A DNA stretch of 64,000 nt. Source: Gemmiger formicilis (GTDB taxonomy: Bacteria > Bacillota > Clostridia > Oscillospirales > Ruminococcaceae). The position numbers and the translations under genes are program-made. The notes beneath the pieces were generated by a model. That model did not search any database. It was not told the origin of the DNA and worked only from the letters and a program-made list of their open reading frames with translations. Below are positions 16,675-25,200 of the stretch, piece by piece. Where the stretch lies: contig NZ_JANGCG010000010.1 in assembly GCF_024462815.1 (NCBI RefSeq), positions 1-64,000 on the forward strand, read 5' to 3'. Position 1 is the stretch's first letter; each line of letters opens with the position of its first letter.

Positions 16675-17364
16675 ATGCCAGGTATACTCGTGGTTGAAGA
16701 CGATGAAAATTTAAATCGTGGAATTACATTTTCACTGAAAAAATCCGGATATGAGGTTTTTTCAGCAGAATCAGTGAAAAAAGCGAAAAGAATTGCAAGT
16801 GATAATACTGTGGATGTTACCATTTGTGATGTGAATCTTCCGGATGGGAATGGACTGGAATTTGTAAGGTGGATGAGATGTAATTATAATACATACATTA
16901 TTTGTCTTACAGCACTAGATCAGGAGATGGATCAGGTCATGGGATATGAAGCAGGGGCAGATGATTATATTACAAAGCCGTTTAGTCTTTCGGTACTTCT
17001 TTTGAAAATAGAAGCACATTTCCGCCGCAGACAGGAGAAAACGGAAGCCGGAAAGATGATTTCGGGAGATATCGTATTTATCGCAGGAGAAATGAAAGTC
17101 CTGATAAAAAGTCGTGAAATCAGTCTGACAAAAACGGAGTTGAAAATGCTGACTTTTTTTCTTCAGAATCCGAAACAGATTCTTTCAAAAACACAAATAT
17201 TGGAAAATGTGTTTGATCTGGAAGGGGATTTTGTGGATGAAAATACAATCGCTGTCAATATCAGAAGACTCCGTGAGAAAATCGAAGACAATCCGGCTGC
17301 ACCGGTCTATATAAAGAATATCAGAGGTCTTGGGTATATATGGAATCAGGAGGTAAGGCAGTGA
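16675..17364 (+). CDS. OmpR-family response regulator of the ABC/FtsX system
   Basis: A 229-residue regulator with receiver (VVEDDEN, phospho-Asp in TICDVNLPDG, Lys in YITKPFS) and winged-helix output ending IRGLGYIWN. This resembles the BceR/VraR-type regulators linked to peptide-sensing ABC transporters. Its TGA overlaps the GTG of the kinase gene (GTGA), so they are coupled. It begins 47 bp after the broken XRE gene and opens a four-gene set with kinase, ATPase and permease. Confidence 0.92.
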   Translation: MPGILVVEDDENLNRGITFSLKKSGYEVFSAESVKKAKRIASDNTVDVTICDVNLPDGNGLEFVRWMRCNYNTYIICLTALDQEMDQVMGYEAGADDYITKPFSLSVLLLKIEAHFRRRQEKTEAGKMISGDIVFIAGEMKVLIKSREISLTKTELKMLTFFLQNPKQILSKTQILENVFDLEGDFVDENTIAVNIRRLREKIEDNPAAPVYIKNIRGLGYIWNQEVRQ

Positions 17365-18605
17365 CAAAGAGATATCGCAAGAAGATTACAGTAGTGCTCT
17401 CCTTGGTATTCCCTGTCATAGTATTGTTTGCAATATCAAATTGCTTTACCACGTATGTGTTTTATGAAGATTATAAATATAAAATGAATCTTATGACAGA
17501 GATTGCTGCAAAGGAAAAATTTTCCGGGCTGGATGCTGTTTCGGAATTGCTCAAGGATAAGGATATTGAAACTAACGAACAGGGAAGGCGATTATTGGAG
17601 CAATATGGATACTGGGGGAATAAAGGGAATGCATTTTATTCGCAATTCCGGCATCAGGTTATGGTGACCGGTGCTGTAAGCACTGTGATATGCGTGCTTC
17701 TTTTGACTTTTTTACTTTATTGGAAGAAAAAGGAAGATGCGCGTCACCAGAAAATTTTAGACCAGTTGGAAGAAATTCTGATCAGATTCCGTGAAAATAA
17801 ATTTGATGATTTACTGAAAACGGAAAATCATGCAGAACTGGAAAAATTGAATGACCAGCTTGAAGCAATCGGACATCATATTCAGTTGCTAAAGGAAGAA
17901 GCACGGGCAGAAAAAGAGAGCACGAAAGAAATGGTTTCTGATATCTCTCACCAGCTAAAGACACCGGTTGCAGCTTTGGATATATGTTTTAGTGTGCTGA
18001 TGCAGAATGACTTAAGTGCCACAGAACAGGAGGAGTTTCGTATCCGTTGTCGGAGTGCTCTGGATGGACTGGAGACATTATTGCAGTCGCTTCTTGAAAT
18101 ATCCAAGATGGAAACTGGACTGATTCAGATGAATAAGAAAAAACTTCCGCTTATGGATACTGTCATATCTGCTGTGAACCGTACTTATCCTAAAGCGGAT
18201 GAGAAAGAAATCGAATTCGTTTTTGACTATGAAAAAGAGCTGGAAACATGCACGATTATGCAGGATAAAAGGTGGCTTGGTGAAGCTGTGATCAACGTTC
18301 TGGATAATGCGGTCAAGTACAGTCCGTGTGGTTCAAAAATATTTATCCGGTTACAAAAAAGAAACGATCTTGTAAGAATGGAAATTGAGGATCAGGGAAT
18401 TGGTATTCCGCAGAATGAGTATCACAAAATTTTTCAACGATTTTACAGAGGAAGTTCCAAGGAGGTCATGGAAAAGAGTGGTACAGGAATCGGACTTTTT
18501 CTATCGAGAGAAATTATCGAAAAACACGCAGGTACGATTACGGTAACCTCCGGCAAAAAGAAAAAAGGAAGCACGTTTGTGATTCAATTACCATATGTCG
18601 GTTAA
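17361..18605 (+). CDS. Sensor histidine kinase of the ABC/FtsX system
   Basis: About 414 residues. Two transmembrane helices (9-31 and 102-120) flank a roughly 70-residue outer domain. These are followed by a coiled linker, phospho-acceptor His197 in ISHQLKTPV, the N box NVLDNAVKYSP and G boxes DQGIGIPQ and GTGIGLFLSREI. The GTG at 17361 is preferred because AGGAGG stands 7 nt before it; the longer frame from ATG 17340 would start inside the regulator. Probably senses a cationic antimicrobial or the state of the neighbouring transporter. Confidence 0.92.
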   Translation: MTKRYRKKITVVLSLVFPVIVLFAISNCFTTYVFYEDYKYKMNLMTEIAAKEKFSGLDAVSELLKDKDIETNEQGRRLLEQYGYWGNKGNAFYSQFRHQVMVTGAVSTVICVLLLTFLLYWKKKEDARHQKILDQLEEILIRFRENKFDDLLKTENHAELEKLNDQLEAIGHHIQLLKEEARAEKESTKEMVSDISHQLKTPVAALDICFSVLMQNDLSATEQEEFRIRCRSALDGLETLLQSLLEISKMETGLIQMNKKKLPLMDTVISAVNRTYPKADEKEIEFVFDYEKELETCTIMQDKRWLGEAVINVLDNAVKYSPCGSKIFIRLQKRNDLVRMEIEDQGIGIPQNEYHKIFQRFYRGSSKEVMEKSGTGIGLFLSREIIEKHAGTITVTSGKKKKGSTFVIQLPYVG

Positions 18606-18612
18606 ATTTTAA

Positions 18613-18657
18613 GTGAGCAGAAATCTTACAATTCTGTAAGACTTCTGCTCGTTTTTT
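18613..18657 (+). terminator. Terminator between the two-component pair and the ABC genes
   Basis: GAGCAGAAATCTTACA pairs with TGTAAGACTTCTGCTC across ATTC and is followed by GTTTTTT. The ABC genes downstream must therefore have their own promoter, probably the target of the regulator. Confidence 0.85.
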
Positions 18658-18718
18658 GAAAGTGAAATGAAAGATTGCCCTGATACAATTTGGATGTAGG
18701 ATGAAAAGGAGGCAACAC

Positions 18719-19393
18719 ATGAGTGTGATATTAGAAACCAAGCACCTTTGTAAGTTTTATGGCGCAGGTGAGAATCGGGTCAAAGCGGTCAATCAGGCGG
18801 ACATTCAGATTGAGCAGGGAGAATTTGTCGCAATTGTCGGAAAGTCAGGTTCCGGTAAAAGTACATTACTTCATATGCTTGGAGGGCTAGACACCCCGAC
18901 AAAAGGCAGTGTTACTTTAGCAGGGAAAAATTTATACAGGATGAAGGAAGATGCCCTTGCTGTTTTCCGCAGAAGAAAAATCGGATTTGTTTTTCAGGCA
19001 TTTAATCTGGTTTCATCTGTTAATGTCTGGGAAAATATTGTACTGCCACTGGGGCTGGATGGAAGAAAAGTGGATGAAGCGTATGTAAATGATATTATTG
19101 CAACTCTGGGGATTGAAAACCGGATTTATAATTTGCCAAATCAGTTATCCGGAGGACAGCAGCAGAGAGTAGCAATTGCAAGAGCACTGGTGAATCGTCC
19201 GGAAATTATATTTGCAGATGAGCCGACAGGCAATCTTGATTCTAAGACCAGTGATGAGGTGATCGCCCTGCTTAAGATGACAGCAAAAAAATATGGACAG
19301 ACAATTGTAATGATTACCCATGATGACGAAATTGCACAGGTCGCTGACCGTATTCTGGTGATTGAGGACGGACAGGTGGTGGATTTCAATTGA
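18719..19393 (+). CDS. ABC transporter ATPase (BceA/MacB class)
   Basis: A 224-residue ATPase with Walker A GKSGSGKST, Q-loop FVFQAFNL, signature LSGGQQQR, Walker B IIFADEPTG and the H-loop MITHDD. This is the LolD/BceA/MacB type that powers FtsX-like permeases. I use the ATG at 18719 (AGGAGG 6-7 nt upstream) rather than the ATG at 18701. Its TGA overlaps the TTG start of the permease. With the permease it forms a peptide-detoxifying or efflux ABC unit. Confidence 0.92.
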   Translation: MSVILETKHLCKFYGAGENRVKAVNQADIQIEQGEFVAIVGKSGSGKSTLLHMLGGLDTPTKGSVTLAGKNLYRMKEDALAVFRRRKIGFVFQAFNLVSSVNVWENIVLPLGLDGRKVDEAYVNDIIATLGIENRIYNLPNQLSGGQQQRVAIARALVNRPEIIFADEPTGNLDSKTSDEVIALLKMTAKKYGQTIVMITHDDEIAQVADRILVIEDGQVVDFN

Positions 19394-21819
19394 GGACGAT
19401 TAGCAAAATTGCATTCAGCAACGACAAAAGAAATCGGACAAGAAGTATACTGATCATGATGGCAATCTGTCTGACCACGATGCTGCTTGTTATCATCAGT
19501 ACTGTGGGAAATGGGGTAATTCGTTTACAGAAAAGTCAGGCGGCAAGCTCATACGGAAGCAACTACGGCCTGTTTATCGCCGCAGATGGTATGCAATTAA
19601 AAGAAGTGGAACGCAGAGCTGAGATATCTGATATCGGCATCATGTGTACGGAGGGCATCCTGAAAGGAAATGAAAATGGCGGCTTTGTCAGTATGGATGA
19701 AACGGTCAGGAAAATGCTTCCCTATAATCAGGAATATGTGTTGAAGGAAGGCACCTATCCGGAAAAGGCGCAGGAAATTGCCGCAGGACGCGCTTTCTTT
19801 GATGCAGTGGGATACCATGATGTAAAGGTCGGAGACACCGTAACATTGGAGTACCGTTCCGGCATGCAGTCGGAATACGCACCGGTGGGATTTACTGTCA
19901 GCGGGATTTTATATGACCGGGATGAATATACCATCGAGGCTTCCTATGTTGTATTCGGTTCGCAGGATTTTTATAATGAGCGTGTTGCGGAGGGTGACAG
20001 GCAATATAATATCTATTTTACCTTGAGCGATTCTGCAAATGTATCTATGAATAATGTTGCGCCTGTTATAAAAGAAATCGCGGATTCCTGCGGCATTGAC
20101 CAGAAAAACGTGATCATCAATGACCTCTACCTGCAGTGGGTATTGCAGCCGAGCTATGAAATGATTGTGGTTTGTGGAACCCTGATCCTCGGAATCGTGC
20201 TGTTTTCCGTTGTGGTCATTTATAATATCTTTCAGGTCGGGATCGTCCAGAAGGTTCAGGAGTACGGAAAAATCAAAGCGCTGGGTGCAACCAGAAAGCA
20301 GATGAAGCAGTTGATCTTTCGTGAGGGCATTCTTCTGGCGGTTCCTTCGATACCGCTGGGGCTGCTGTTTGGTTTCCTGATTGCAAAAGTCAGCTTCAAC
20401 TGGCTGGTAGAGCAGGGAAATCTGGTATCGTCCGGAATCAAGAACCATCAGGTGCCTCTGTTTTCACTGACAATTATGCTCATCTGCATTTTTGTATCGT
20501 TTCTTACGGTCGTTTTGGCTCTGCGCAAACCCATGAAGATTGTTTCCCGGATTTCACCCATCGAAGCGACACGGTATCTTGACGGCTCCAAAACGCAAAA
20601 ACAGGGCAGACGAAAAGGCAGAAAAGATGTCACCGTTTTCTCCATGGCAATGGCAAATGTGACAGGCAATCCGAAAAGAACCATTGCTACGATTCTTACC
20701 ATGGGGCTTTCCTGTGTATTGTTTGTAATTATCTCTAATTATGTTGGGAATATTGACACGGAGCACGAGGCGCGGATTGCAATCAACCATGGACAATTTG
20801 AGTTGCAGCTGGATTATTCCCAGAATTATGATGAAGCCTATCCGGAGAATAATCTGGATACGATTCTGACGGATAATCCATTGAATGATTCAATGATTGA
20901 AGAAATCAAAAGCATTCCGGGAGTGACAGGTGTCATGACGAGAGAGATTGTCTCTGTAAATCTGAACGGGACAAGATTTCCGGCTGCTGTTGTGAGTAAA
21001 AATGATTTTGATTTTATGCACCAAGACGGGGATATTGGCTCTATGGACTATGATCAGGCGGTAAAGAATGGTGAAATTTTCTTTGGCTGGTCGGCGTGGA
21101 TGGAACAAGATGGATATGCTCCGGGTGAATCTATTGTATTTGACTTTGAGAATGGAAGTGAAACCTATACCTATCAGGGAAAGATTGCAGGATCCTTTGT
21201 AAGTGCGGACACTTACCTTGTCATTCCGGAAGGCGTATACCGTTCCATGAATCCGAGAGGAACAGCCTATGGCTATCTGTGGGTGGACTGTGATAAAAAA
21301 GATGTTGCATCTGTGGAACAGAGTCTGAATACTTTGATTTCTAATAATTCACATATAAAAATGGATACCTATCATGCACAGTTACAATATGCAGAATACA
21401 CAAGCCGTATGATGAAGCTTGGCTGCTATCTGTTCATGGCAATTGTCGGCCTCATTGGGTTTATGAATCTGGCAAACACCATGATCATCAATATCACCAC
21501 GAAGAAGCAGGAATACGGTGTGCTGCAAGCGGTAGGCATGACCAATAAGCAGTTGAATCTGTGCTTACAAATACAGGGCTTGATTTTTACGGTTGGCACC
21601 ATATGCGTAGCTTTGATCATTGGTCTGCCGCTCGGCTATGCACTGTTTTCCTATGCGAAGCATAATGGGATGTTTGGAATGAACGTTTATCACGTTCCTC
21701 TTATCCCGATTCTTGTTATGATTCTTCTGGTTGGTATTCTACAAATTGTGCTTTCCTGTGTTTTAAGCAGTAATCTGAAAAAGGAAACGCTGGTAGAAAG
21801 AATAAGGTATCAGGGATAG
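19390..21819 (+). CDS. FtsX-domain ABC permease
   Basis: An 809-residue permease with two FtsX repeats. An N-terminal helix (about 17-38), a large outer domain, three helices (about 255-375), a second anchoring helix (about 435-455), a second outer domain and three final helices (about 680-800) can be seen. Each FtsX repeat carries the KALGATRKQ/QAVGMTNKQ loop. It starts with TTG at 19390, overlapping the ATPase stop. Such transporters remove or free the target of bacitracin, lantibiotics or host peptides. The long double-FtsX form is not the classical ten-helix BceB, so substrate is unsure. Confidence 0.88.
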   Translation: MRTISKIAFSNDKRNRTRSILIMMAICLTTMLLVIISTVGNGVIRLQKSQAASSYGSNYGLFIAADGMQLKEVERRAEISDIGIMCTEGILKGNENGGFVSMDETVRKMLPYNQEYVLKEGTYPEKAQEIAAGRAFFDAVGYHDVKVGDTVTLEYRSGMQSEYAPVGFTVSGILYDRDEYTIEASYVVFGSQDFYNERVAEGDRQYNIYFTLSDSANVSMNNVAPVIKEIADSCGIDQKNVIINDLYLQWVLQPSYEMIVVCGTLILGIVLFSVVVIYNIFQVGIVQKVQEYGKIKALGATRKQMKQLIFREGILLAVPSIPLGLLFGFLIAKVSFNWLVEQGNLVSSGIKNHQVPLFSLTIMLICIFVSFLTVVLALRKPMKIVSRISPIEATRYLDGSKTQKQGRRKGRKDVTVFSMAMANVTGNPKRTIATILTMGLSCVLFVIISNYVGNIDTEHEARIAINHGQFELQLDYSQNYDEAYPENNLDTILTDNPLNDSMIEEIKSIPGVTGVMTREIVSVNLNGTRFPAAVVSKNDFDFMHQDGDIGSMDYDQAVKNGEIFFGWSAWMEQDGYAPGESIVFDFENGSETYTYQGKIAGSFVSADTYLVIPEGVYRSMNPRGTAYGYLWVDCDKKDVASVEQSLNTLISNNSHIKMDTYHAQLQYAEYTSRMMKLGCYLFMAIVGLIGFMNLANTMIINITTKKQEYGVLQAVGMTNKQLNLCLQIQGLIFTVGTICVALIIGLPLGYALFSYAKHNGMFGMNVYHVPLIPILVMILLVGILQIVLSCVLSSNLKKETLVERIRYQG

Positions 21820-21901
21820 CAAGTATTGCTGGGATATCCTCAGTACGATAAGCTGATGCAGGTGGTTATGGAATAAGCGGTAAGAAGTTTTGCAAGAAAA
21901 A

Positions 21902-21930
21902 TTGCATTTGGTTGCCTTATCGTATATAAT
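21902..21930 (+). promoter_or_regulatory. Promoter of the VbhA-type antitoxin gene
   Basis: TTGCAT (21902-21907) and TATAAT (21925-21930) are exactly 17 bp apart, 30 bp before the start codon. Confidence 0.6.
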
Positions 21931-21959
21931 TGATGAAAAAGCGAAAGGCGGTTTTGTAT

Positions 21960-22136
21960 ATGGCACCAATTACTCGTGAACAGGCATTGGAAAATGCTTT
22001 GGCTTCTTCGCGCATCGAGGGGTATGAAGTCACCGAACAGACCCGTGCCGACTGCCGCCGCTTGATGGACGGCAAAGTAGACGCCCGCACCTTGGCTGCT
22101 GAAATTCTGGCACGGCGCAGGGCGCAGCGAGGGTAA
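21960..22136 (+). CDS. VbhA-like antitoxin of a Fic toxin
   Basis: A 58-residue helical protein with the class I Fic inhibitory motif (S/T)-x-x-x-E-(G/N), here SSRIEG at about residues 16-21. It is followed by the LMDGKVDARTLAAEIL segment seen in VbhA antitoxins. In such pairs the Glu enters the Fic active site and blocks AMP transfer. I use the ATG at 21960, which follows AAAGGCGG; a longer frame starts at 21930. The Fic gene 6 bp downstream is cut after about 50 codons, so the antitoxin is now an orphan that might neutralise related Fic toxins elsewhere. Confidence 0.8.
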   Translation: MAPITREQALENALASSRIEGYEVTEQTRADCRRLMDGKVDARTLAAEILARRRAQRG

Positions 22137-22142
22137 AATGCT

Positions 22143-22334
22143 ATGGCAAACTATGCAGTGGATTCTTTGCAGGATGGGTGCTATCCGGGCACTGTGGTGT
22201 TAATAAATATACTTGGCATTCAAAATCAGTCCGACTTGGATGCCGTGGAAGGTACAATCGTTCCGGCCAAGGCTGCCTTATGGGAAGAAAAACCTTTAGC
22301 CGGAAGTTGCTATGCGCTATTGCTTAACAACTGA
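22143..22334 (+). pseudogene. N-terminal fragment of a Fic-domain toxin
   Basis: The first ~50 residues match the start of Fic proteins of the VbhT type (YPGTVVLINILGIQNQSDLD, then EGTIVPAKAALWE). The frame then leaves the family and stops at 22334. The catalytic HPFxxGNG motif is absent, so no AMPylation activity remains. It begins 6 bp after the antitoxin gene. Confidence 0.8.
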
Positions 22335-22358
22335 TGGATTATAGCAGGGAGTTTGCAA

Positions 22359-23078
22359 ATGGATGAATGTACACATCTTATGCGGGATTATCTATGCAAA
22401 AATCCCACTGCCATAAATTGGGGCTATTATGCAATGTCAGAAGATGATTTGTCGCAAGCATTACATCAGTTGAAATCTTTTGACCGCCCGGATATGTATG
22501 CAATCCTAAAAGACAAAATTATTATCATCGAACATTTTGAATTTGATGCATCCGTATGCTCCCGTAAAGGTATGAAGGGTATAAAAGAGGAGCGGTTGCT
22601 CGACCATCGCATTTCTTCCACACCAATCGGCAACGAATTTCATGTAGGTAAAGGAGACTATCCTATATCACTGGCAAATTGGCAGGCAAATTTTGACATG
22701 ACATTCGATTCTCACTATAACAAAATTCCTGCTTATAAGGGAGCTATTCGAAACAAAGGGAGAAACTTTTTCGACAAACCAATCGTGGTGGGTTTCTTTA
22801 TTGAGAATCAGTATTCTCCGATTGTGTATAATTATGAAATGTCAAAAGAGCATGAAGAATTGTACTATTTTGAAACAGTTCAATTTGCAAGTAAAGTTTC
22901 TGCATCTCCTGATTTGGATTTTATCCTTTTTGGTAGTTACTGTAATGGGAGGCCACAAATATTTTATATCGATCGTGAAAGCTATAAGCATATCGGTGAA
23001 TCTACTGATTTAGAAAATGCCGATTTACATTTGTCGCCGCTAAATAAAAGCGAAATCACCATATACGGAAAATTTTAA
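22359..23078 (+). CDS. Hypothetical protein of element 1 cargo
   Basis: A 239-residue soluble protein I do not recognise. It has a helical N-terminus, a hydrophobic strand followed by EHFEFDAS (KIIIIEHFEFD, about residue 55-65), a middle part with DYPISLANW and VVGFFIENQYSPIV, and a C-terminal strand-rich part with FILFGSYCNG. The strand followed by Glu/Asp could belong to a nuclease-like fold, but no full motif is clear. The start at 22359 follows AGCAGGGAG; TTG 22353 is possible. It lies between the Fic remnant and a truncated gene at the element's right end, a place where defence genes are common. Confidence 0.55.
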   Translation: MDECTHLMRDYLCKNPTAINWGYYAMSEDDLSQALHQLKSFDRPDMYAILKDKIIIIEHFEFDASVCSRKGMKGIKEERLLDHRISSTPIGNEFHVGKGDYPISLANWQANFDMTFDSHYNKIPAYKGAIRNKGRNFFDKPIVVGFFIENQYSPIVYNYEMSKEHEELYYFETVQFASKVSASPDLDFILFGSYCNGRPQIFYIDRESYKHIGESTDLENADLHLSPLNKSEITIYGKF

Positions 23079-23144
23079 CTGTCCAAATTCAACGCAATCA
23101 CCTAAATCACCAATCATTTTTGTGGTGGATAATAAAGGCGCGCC

Positions 23145-23270
23145 ATGCGAAAAGCTGTTTTAATTGGAAATGGAGTTATATCCCAGCTAATACCCGCGCA
23201 TCGCAATTCAGAGATGATAACTCGTTTTAAGTCTTATAACAACGGGATTATACGAGCAGGTGGATTATGA
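23145..23270 (+). pseudogene. N-terminal fragment of an unknown protein
   Basis: 41 codons starting MRKAVLIGNGVISQLIP, a nucleotide-binding-like strand-loop (LIGNG) seen at the start of Rossmann-fold and SIR2-like proteins. The frame stops at TGA 23268-23270, shortly before the element end. It looks like a gene cut by the boundary. It may once have formed a pair with the gene at 22359-23078. Confidence 0.4.
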
Positions 23271-23332
23271 CTTTAGCGGCCCACTTCAGCCACAAGACCT
23301 TTTTGGCATAGAATATGTGACTATGGGTGGGG

Positions 23333-23500
23333 TTATTGACCACCACTTGACCACTACTGTGCAATCACATATCAAAATGCCGGAAAAGCCTGTTGTGACA
23401 ACCAACAACAGGCTTTTTCCTGTTTTGGCAGCAAATGTGCAGAACCAACAAAATTCACGTTCCTACGTCCGGTTGTGCCGCTCTGTCGTAGTTTTCCGAC
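23333..23500. repeat. Right-end sequence of element 1
   Basis: Homologous to 10388-10554. It includes a GACCACCACTTGACCACTAC stretch, a terminator hairpin (about 23390-23420) and TCGTAGTTTTCCGAC running into the tRNA core. Confidence 0.7.
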
Positions 23501-23538
23501 GCCAGGTGCCGGGGGTTCGAATCCCTTCAGGCGCACCA
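23496..23538. repeat. Attachment site: 43-bp duplicate of the tRNA-Arg 3' half
   Basis: Identical to 10734-10776, from the anticodon CCG to the terminal CCA. It is preceded by element right-end sequence instead of a tRNA 5' half, so it is attR of element 1. The hairpin that follows (23538-23579) is the left end of the next element. Confidence 0.9.
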
Positions 23539-23595
23539 AAAAGTCACCTTGCAATGTAGTTTGCAAGGTGATTTTTTGTTTGCTCTATTTCCGCT

Positions 23596-23868
23596 TTAAA
23601 TCAGCTTCAACAGCATATCATCGGTTGCGTCTGTGTACTGCCCTTTTGATAGCCGTTCGTTCCTCAGTCGATTTATGGTGGTTCGCATAAAGCAAATTTC
23701 TTCCGTGGAAAAAGTGGCTTTTTTATTGGCTGGCAGAGAATCAATTTTCAGTATTAGTTTTCCAACTTCATGTGTGCTATGCCCAAGCGCCCTTTCACGG
23801 TAATAATAAGGAGCAAGCGCTTTCAGCAGAATGCTTTTGTTCGCGCGGGTCAGCTTGATTTCTCTCAT
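23596..23868 (-). CDS. Small integrase-coupled protein, copy 2
   Basis: 90 residues (start MREIKLTRANKSILLKALAP), paralogous to 10834-11115 and 49919-50194 and closest to the latter. Its start overlaps the stop position of the broken integrase 2. The conserved TFSTEEICFMRTTINRLRNE segment is intact. It keeps an open frame although its integrase is frameshifted. Confidence 0.65.
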   Translation of the reverse strand: MREIKLTRANKSILLKALAPYYYRERALGHSTHEVGKLILKIDSLPANKKATFSTEEICFMRTTINRLRNERLSKGQYTDATDDMLLKLI

Positions 23869-25041
23869 AATCCAATCGCCTTTCCGAGTTTTTGCTGTGC
23901 CTCACGCTTGTTCTTGTCAAATGCGTGAGCGTAAATATCCAGCGTAGTGCTGGCCTGTGCGTGGCCCAATAGACTAGCCACCGTGCGGACGTCAACGCCT
24001 TGGGCAATCAGCAAACTGGCGTTGGTGTGGGAGCAGGCTGTGCAGATTCAGGTCAGTTGACAAACCGTTTTGCTTCAGAATCTTTTTGAAACGGAATGTG
24101 AACGTGCTGGGGTTCATCGGCTTTCCGTTGGCCTGTCGGAACAAGTAATCGTCCTCGCTTACCGTTTCATCAGCAGTTTGCTTTCTGTCCCATTCACATT
24201 CCTTGCGCCATGCCTTGAGCAGCTGGAACATTTCCTTGCTCAGATATACCATTCTATCACCGCTGGTTGTCTTAGTGTCTTTGGTGATAGATTCTTGATG
24301 ACTAAGTTTGACCACCCCGCGTTGTACATGAATCGTCCGTTTACGCCAGTTAATATCACTCCATTTTAATCCACAGGCTTCCCCACGCCGCAGCCCGGTT
24401 GCCAGTACCAACTTGAAATAGGTTTCGTATTTCATACTCTGACCCTCAAACGCTGTAATCAACTTCTTAACGGTTTTCTCATCAGCCACGGGACGTTCTT
24501 TTTTCTTCCCTTTCGGCTTGTAGCACCGCCATGCCGGATTATGCGTCAGATAACCCTCATCTACAGCGGACGAAAGCAGCCCGCACAGCGTGTTGTGTAA
24601 ACCTTCGACTGACTTCTCGGATAGATTCCCTCTGCCGTCCAGACGCGGCGAGTGCCGCATTCCCTCGTAAAAATATCGGATAACCTCTTTATGCAAATCG
24701 GTCAACTTGTAGTTGCCCAGTGCTGGCAAGATTCTGCGAATATCCTGTTCGTCGCGTCGGAATGTAGAATCTGCCAGCTTCTTCGGTCCCACATCAGCTA
24801 CCCAGTGTTCAATGTACTTTGCCAGCGTAATGCTTCGGTTAATGGGTTCCGGCGTATGCTGAACTTCGCGTTCAAATAGGATTGCCTGTTCCCTTACCCA
24901 CTTTTCAGCTTGCTTCGGTGTATATTCCTTGGGTGGCTTGACGGTTTTCTGTACAGATTTCAGTCGGTTTCCCTCGTAGTCATACCCACGAGATACCACA
25001 ATCAAATAGCTGTTGCTGCCGCGCTTTCTGATAGACGCCAT
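23866..25041 (-). pseudogene. Tyrosine integrase copy 2, frameshifted
   Basis: The first ~340 codons (from ATG 25041, MASIRKRG) are highly similar to the integrase at 11112-12287. Near 24028-24034 one extra base (GTGTGGGAGCAGGC, where the intact integrase-3 fragment has GTGTGGCGTAGGC) turns HSLRHTN into HSLLPHQ. The frame ends shortly after, so the His-Arg box, GHAQ and Tyr are out of frame. The out-of-frame remainder down to 23866 is still well conserved, so the lesion is recent. Catalysis should be abolished. Confidence 0.9.
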
Positions 25042-25093
25042 ATTTTGCACGCTCCTTAGTGTTATTTTTTGACCTGCGGTACTACAAAGCATA

Positions 25094-25107
25094 CCGACAA
25101 CTGCGAC
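25094..25107. repeat. 14-bp motif CCGACAACTGCGAC, copy 3
   Basis: Same position relative to integrase 2 as copy 2 has to integrase 1. Confidence 0.45.
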
Positions 25108-25167
25108 AGAAAGCTATCACCACACCCAACAATCTTTATGCTAAAAATTCACCTATTACTGACAAAA

Positions 25168-25195
25168 ACGGCACCGCCATTTCTGGCGGTGCCGT
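25168..25195. terminator. Hairpin between two integrase remnants
   Basis: ACGGCACCGCCA and TGGCGGTGCCGT form a perfect 12-bp stem with loop TTTC. A decayed version is at about 12418-12447. Confidence 0.6.
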
Positions 25196-25200
25196 GTATG

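Larger units (their letters stand above)
10777..23538. mobile_element. Integrative element 1, inserted at tRNA-Arg(CCG)
   Basis: Bounded by the intact tRNA-Arg 3' end on the left and a 43-bp duplicate of that end at 23496-23538 on the right. Next to the left end lie a small accessory gene and a tyrosine integrase pointing at the tRNA. Inside are a truncated MobC, an oriT-like block, a RepA-type helicase, an excisionase-like HTH protein and cargo (AAA ATPase, RR/HK/ABC/FtsX system, VbhA with Fic remnant). No intact relaxase is present, so transfer would need help in trans. Excision may still be possible because integrase and both attachment sites look intact. Confidence 0.7.
23496..25197. repeat. 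Integrase left-end module, copy 2 (homologous to 10734-12440)
   Basis: tRNA core, hairpin, accessory gene, integrase and upstream region in the same order as copy 1. Marks the left end of a second, decayed element (element 2) placed in tandem. Confidence 0.8.
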
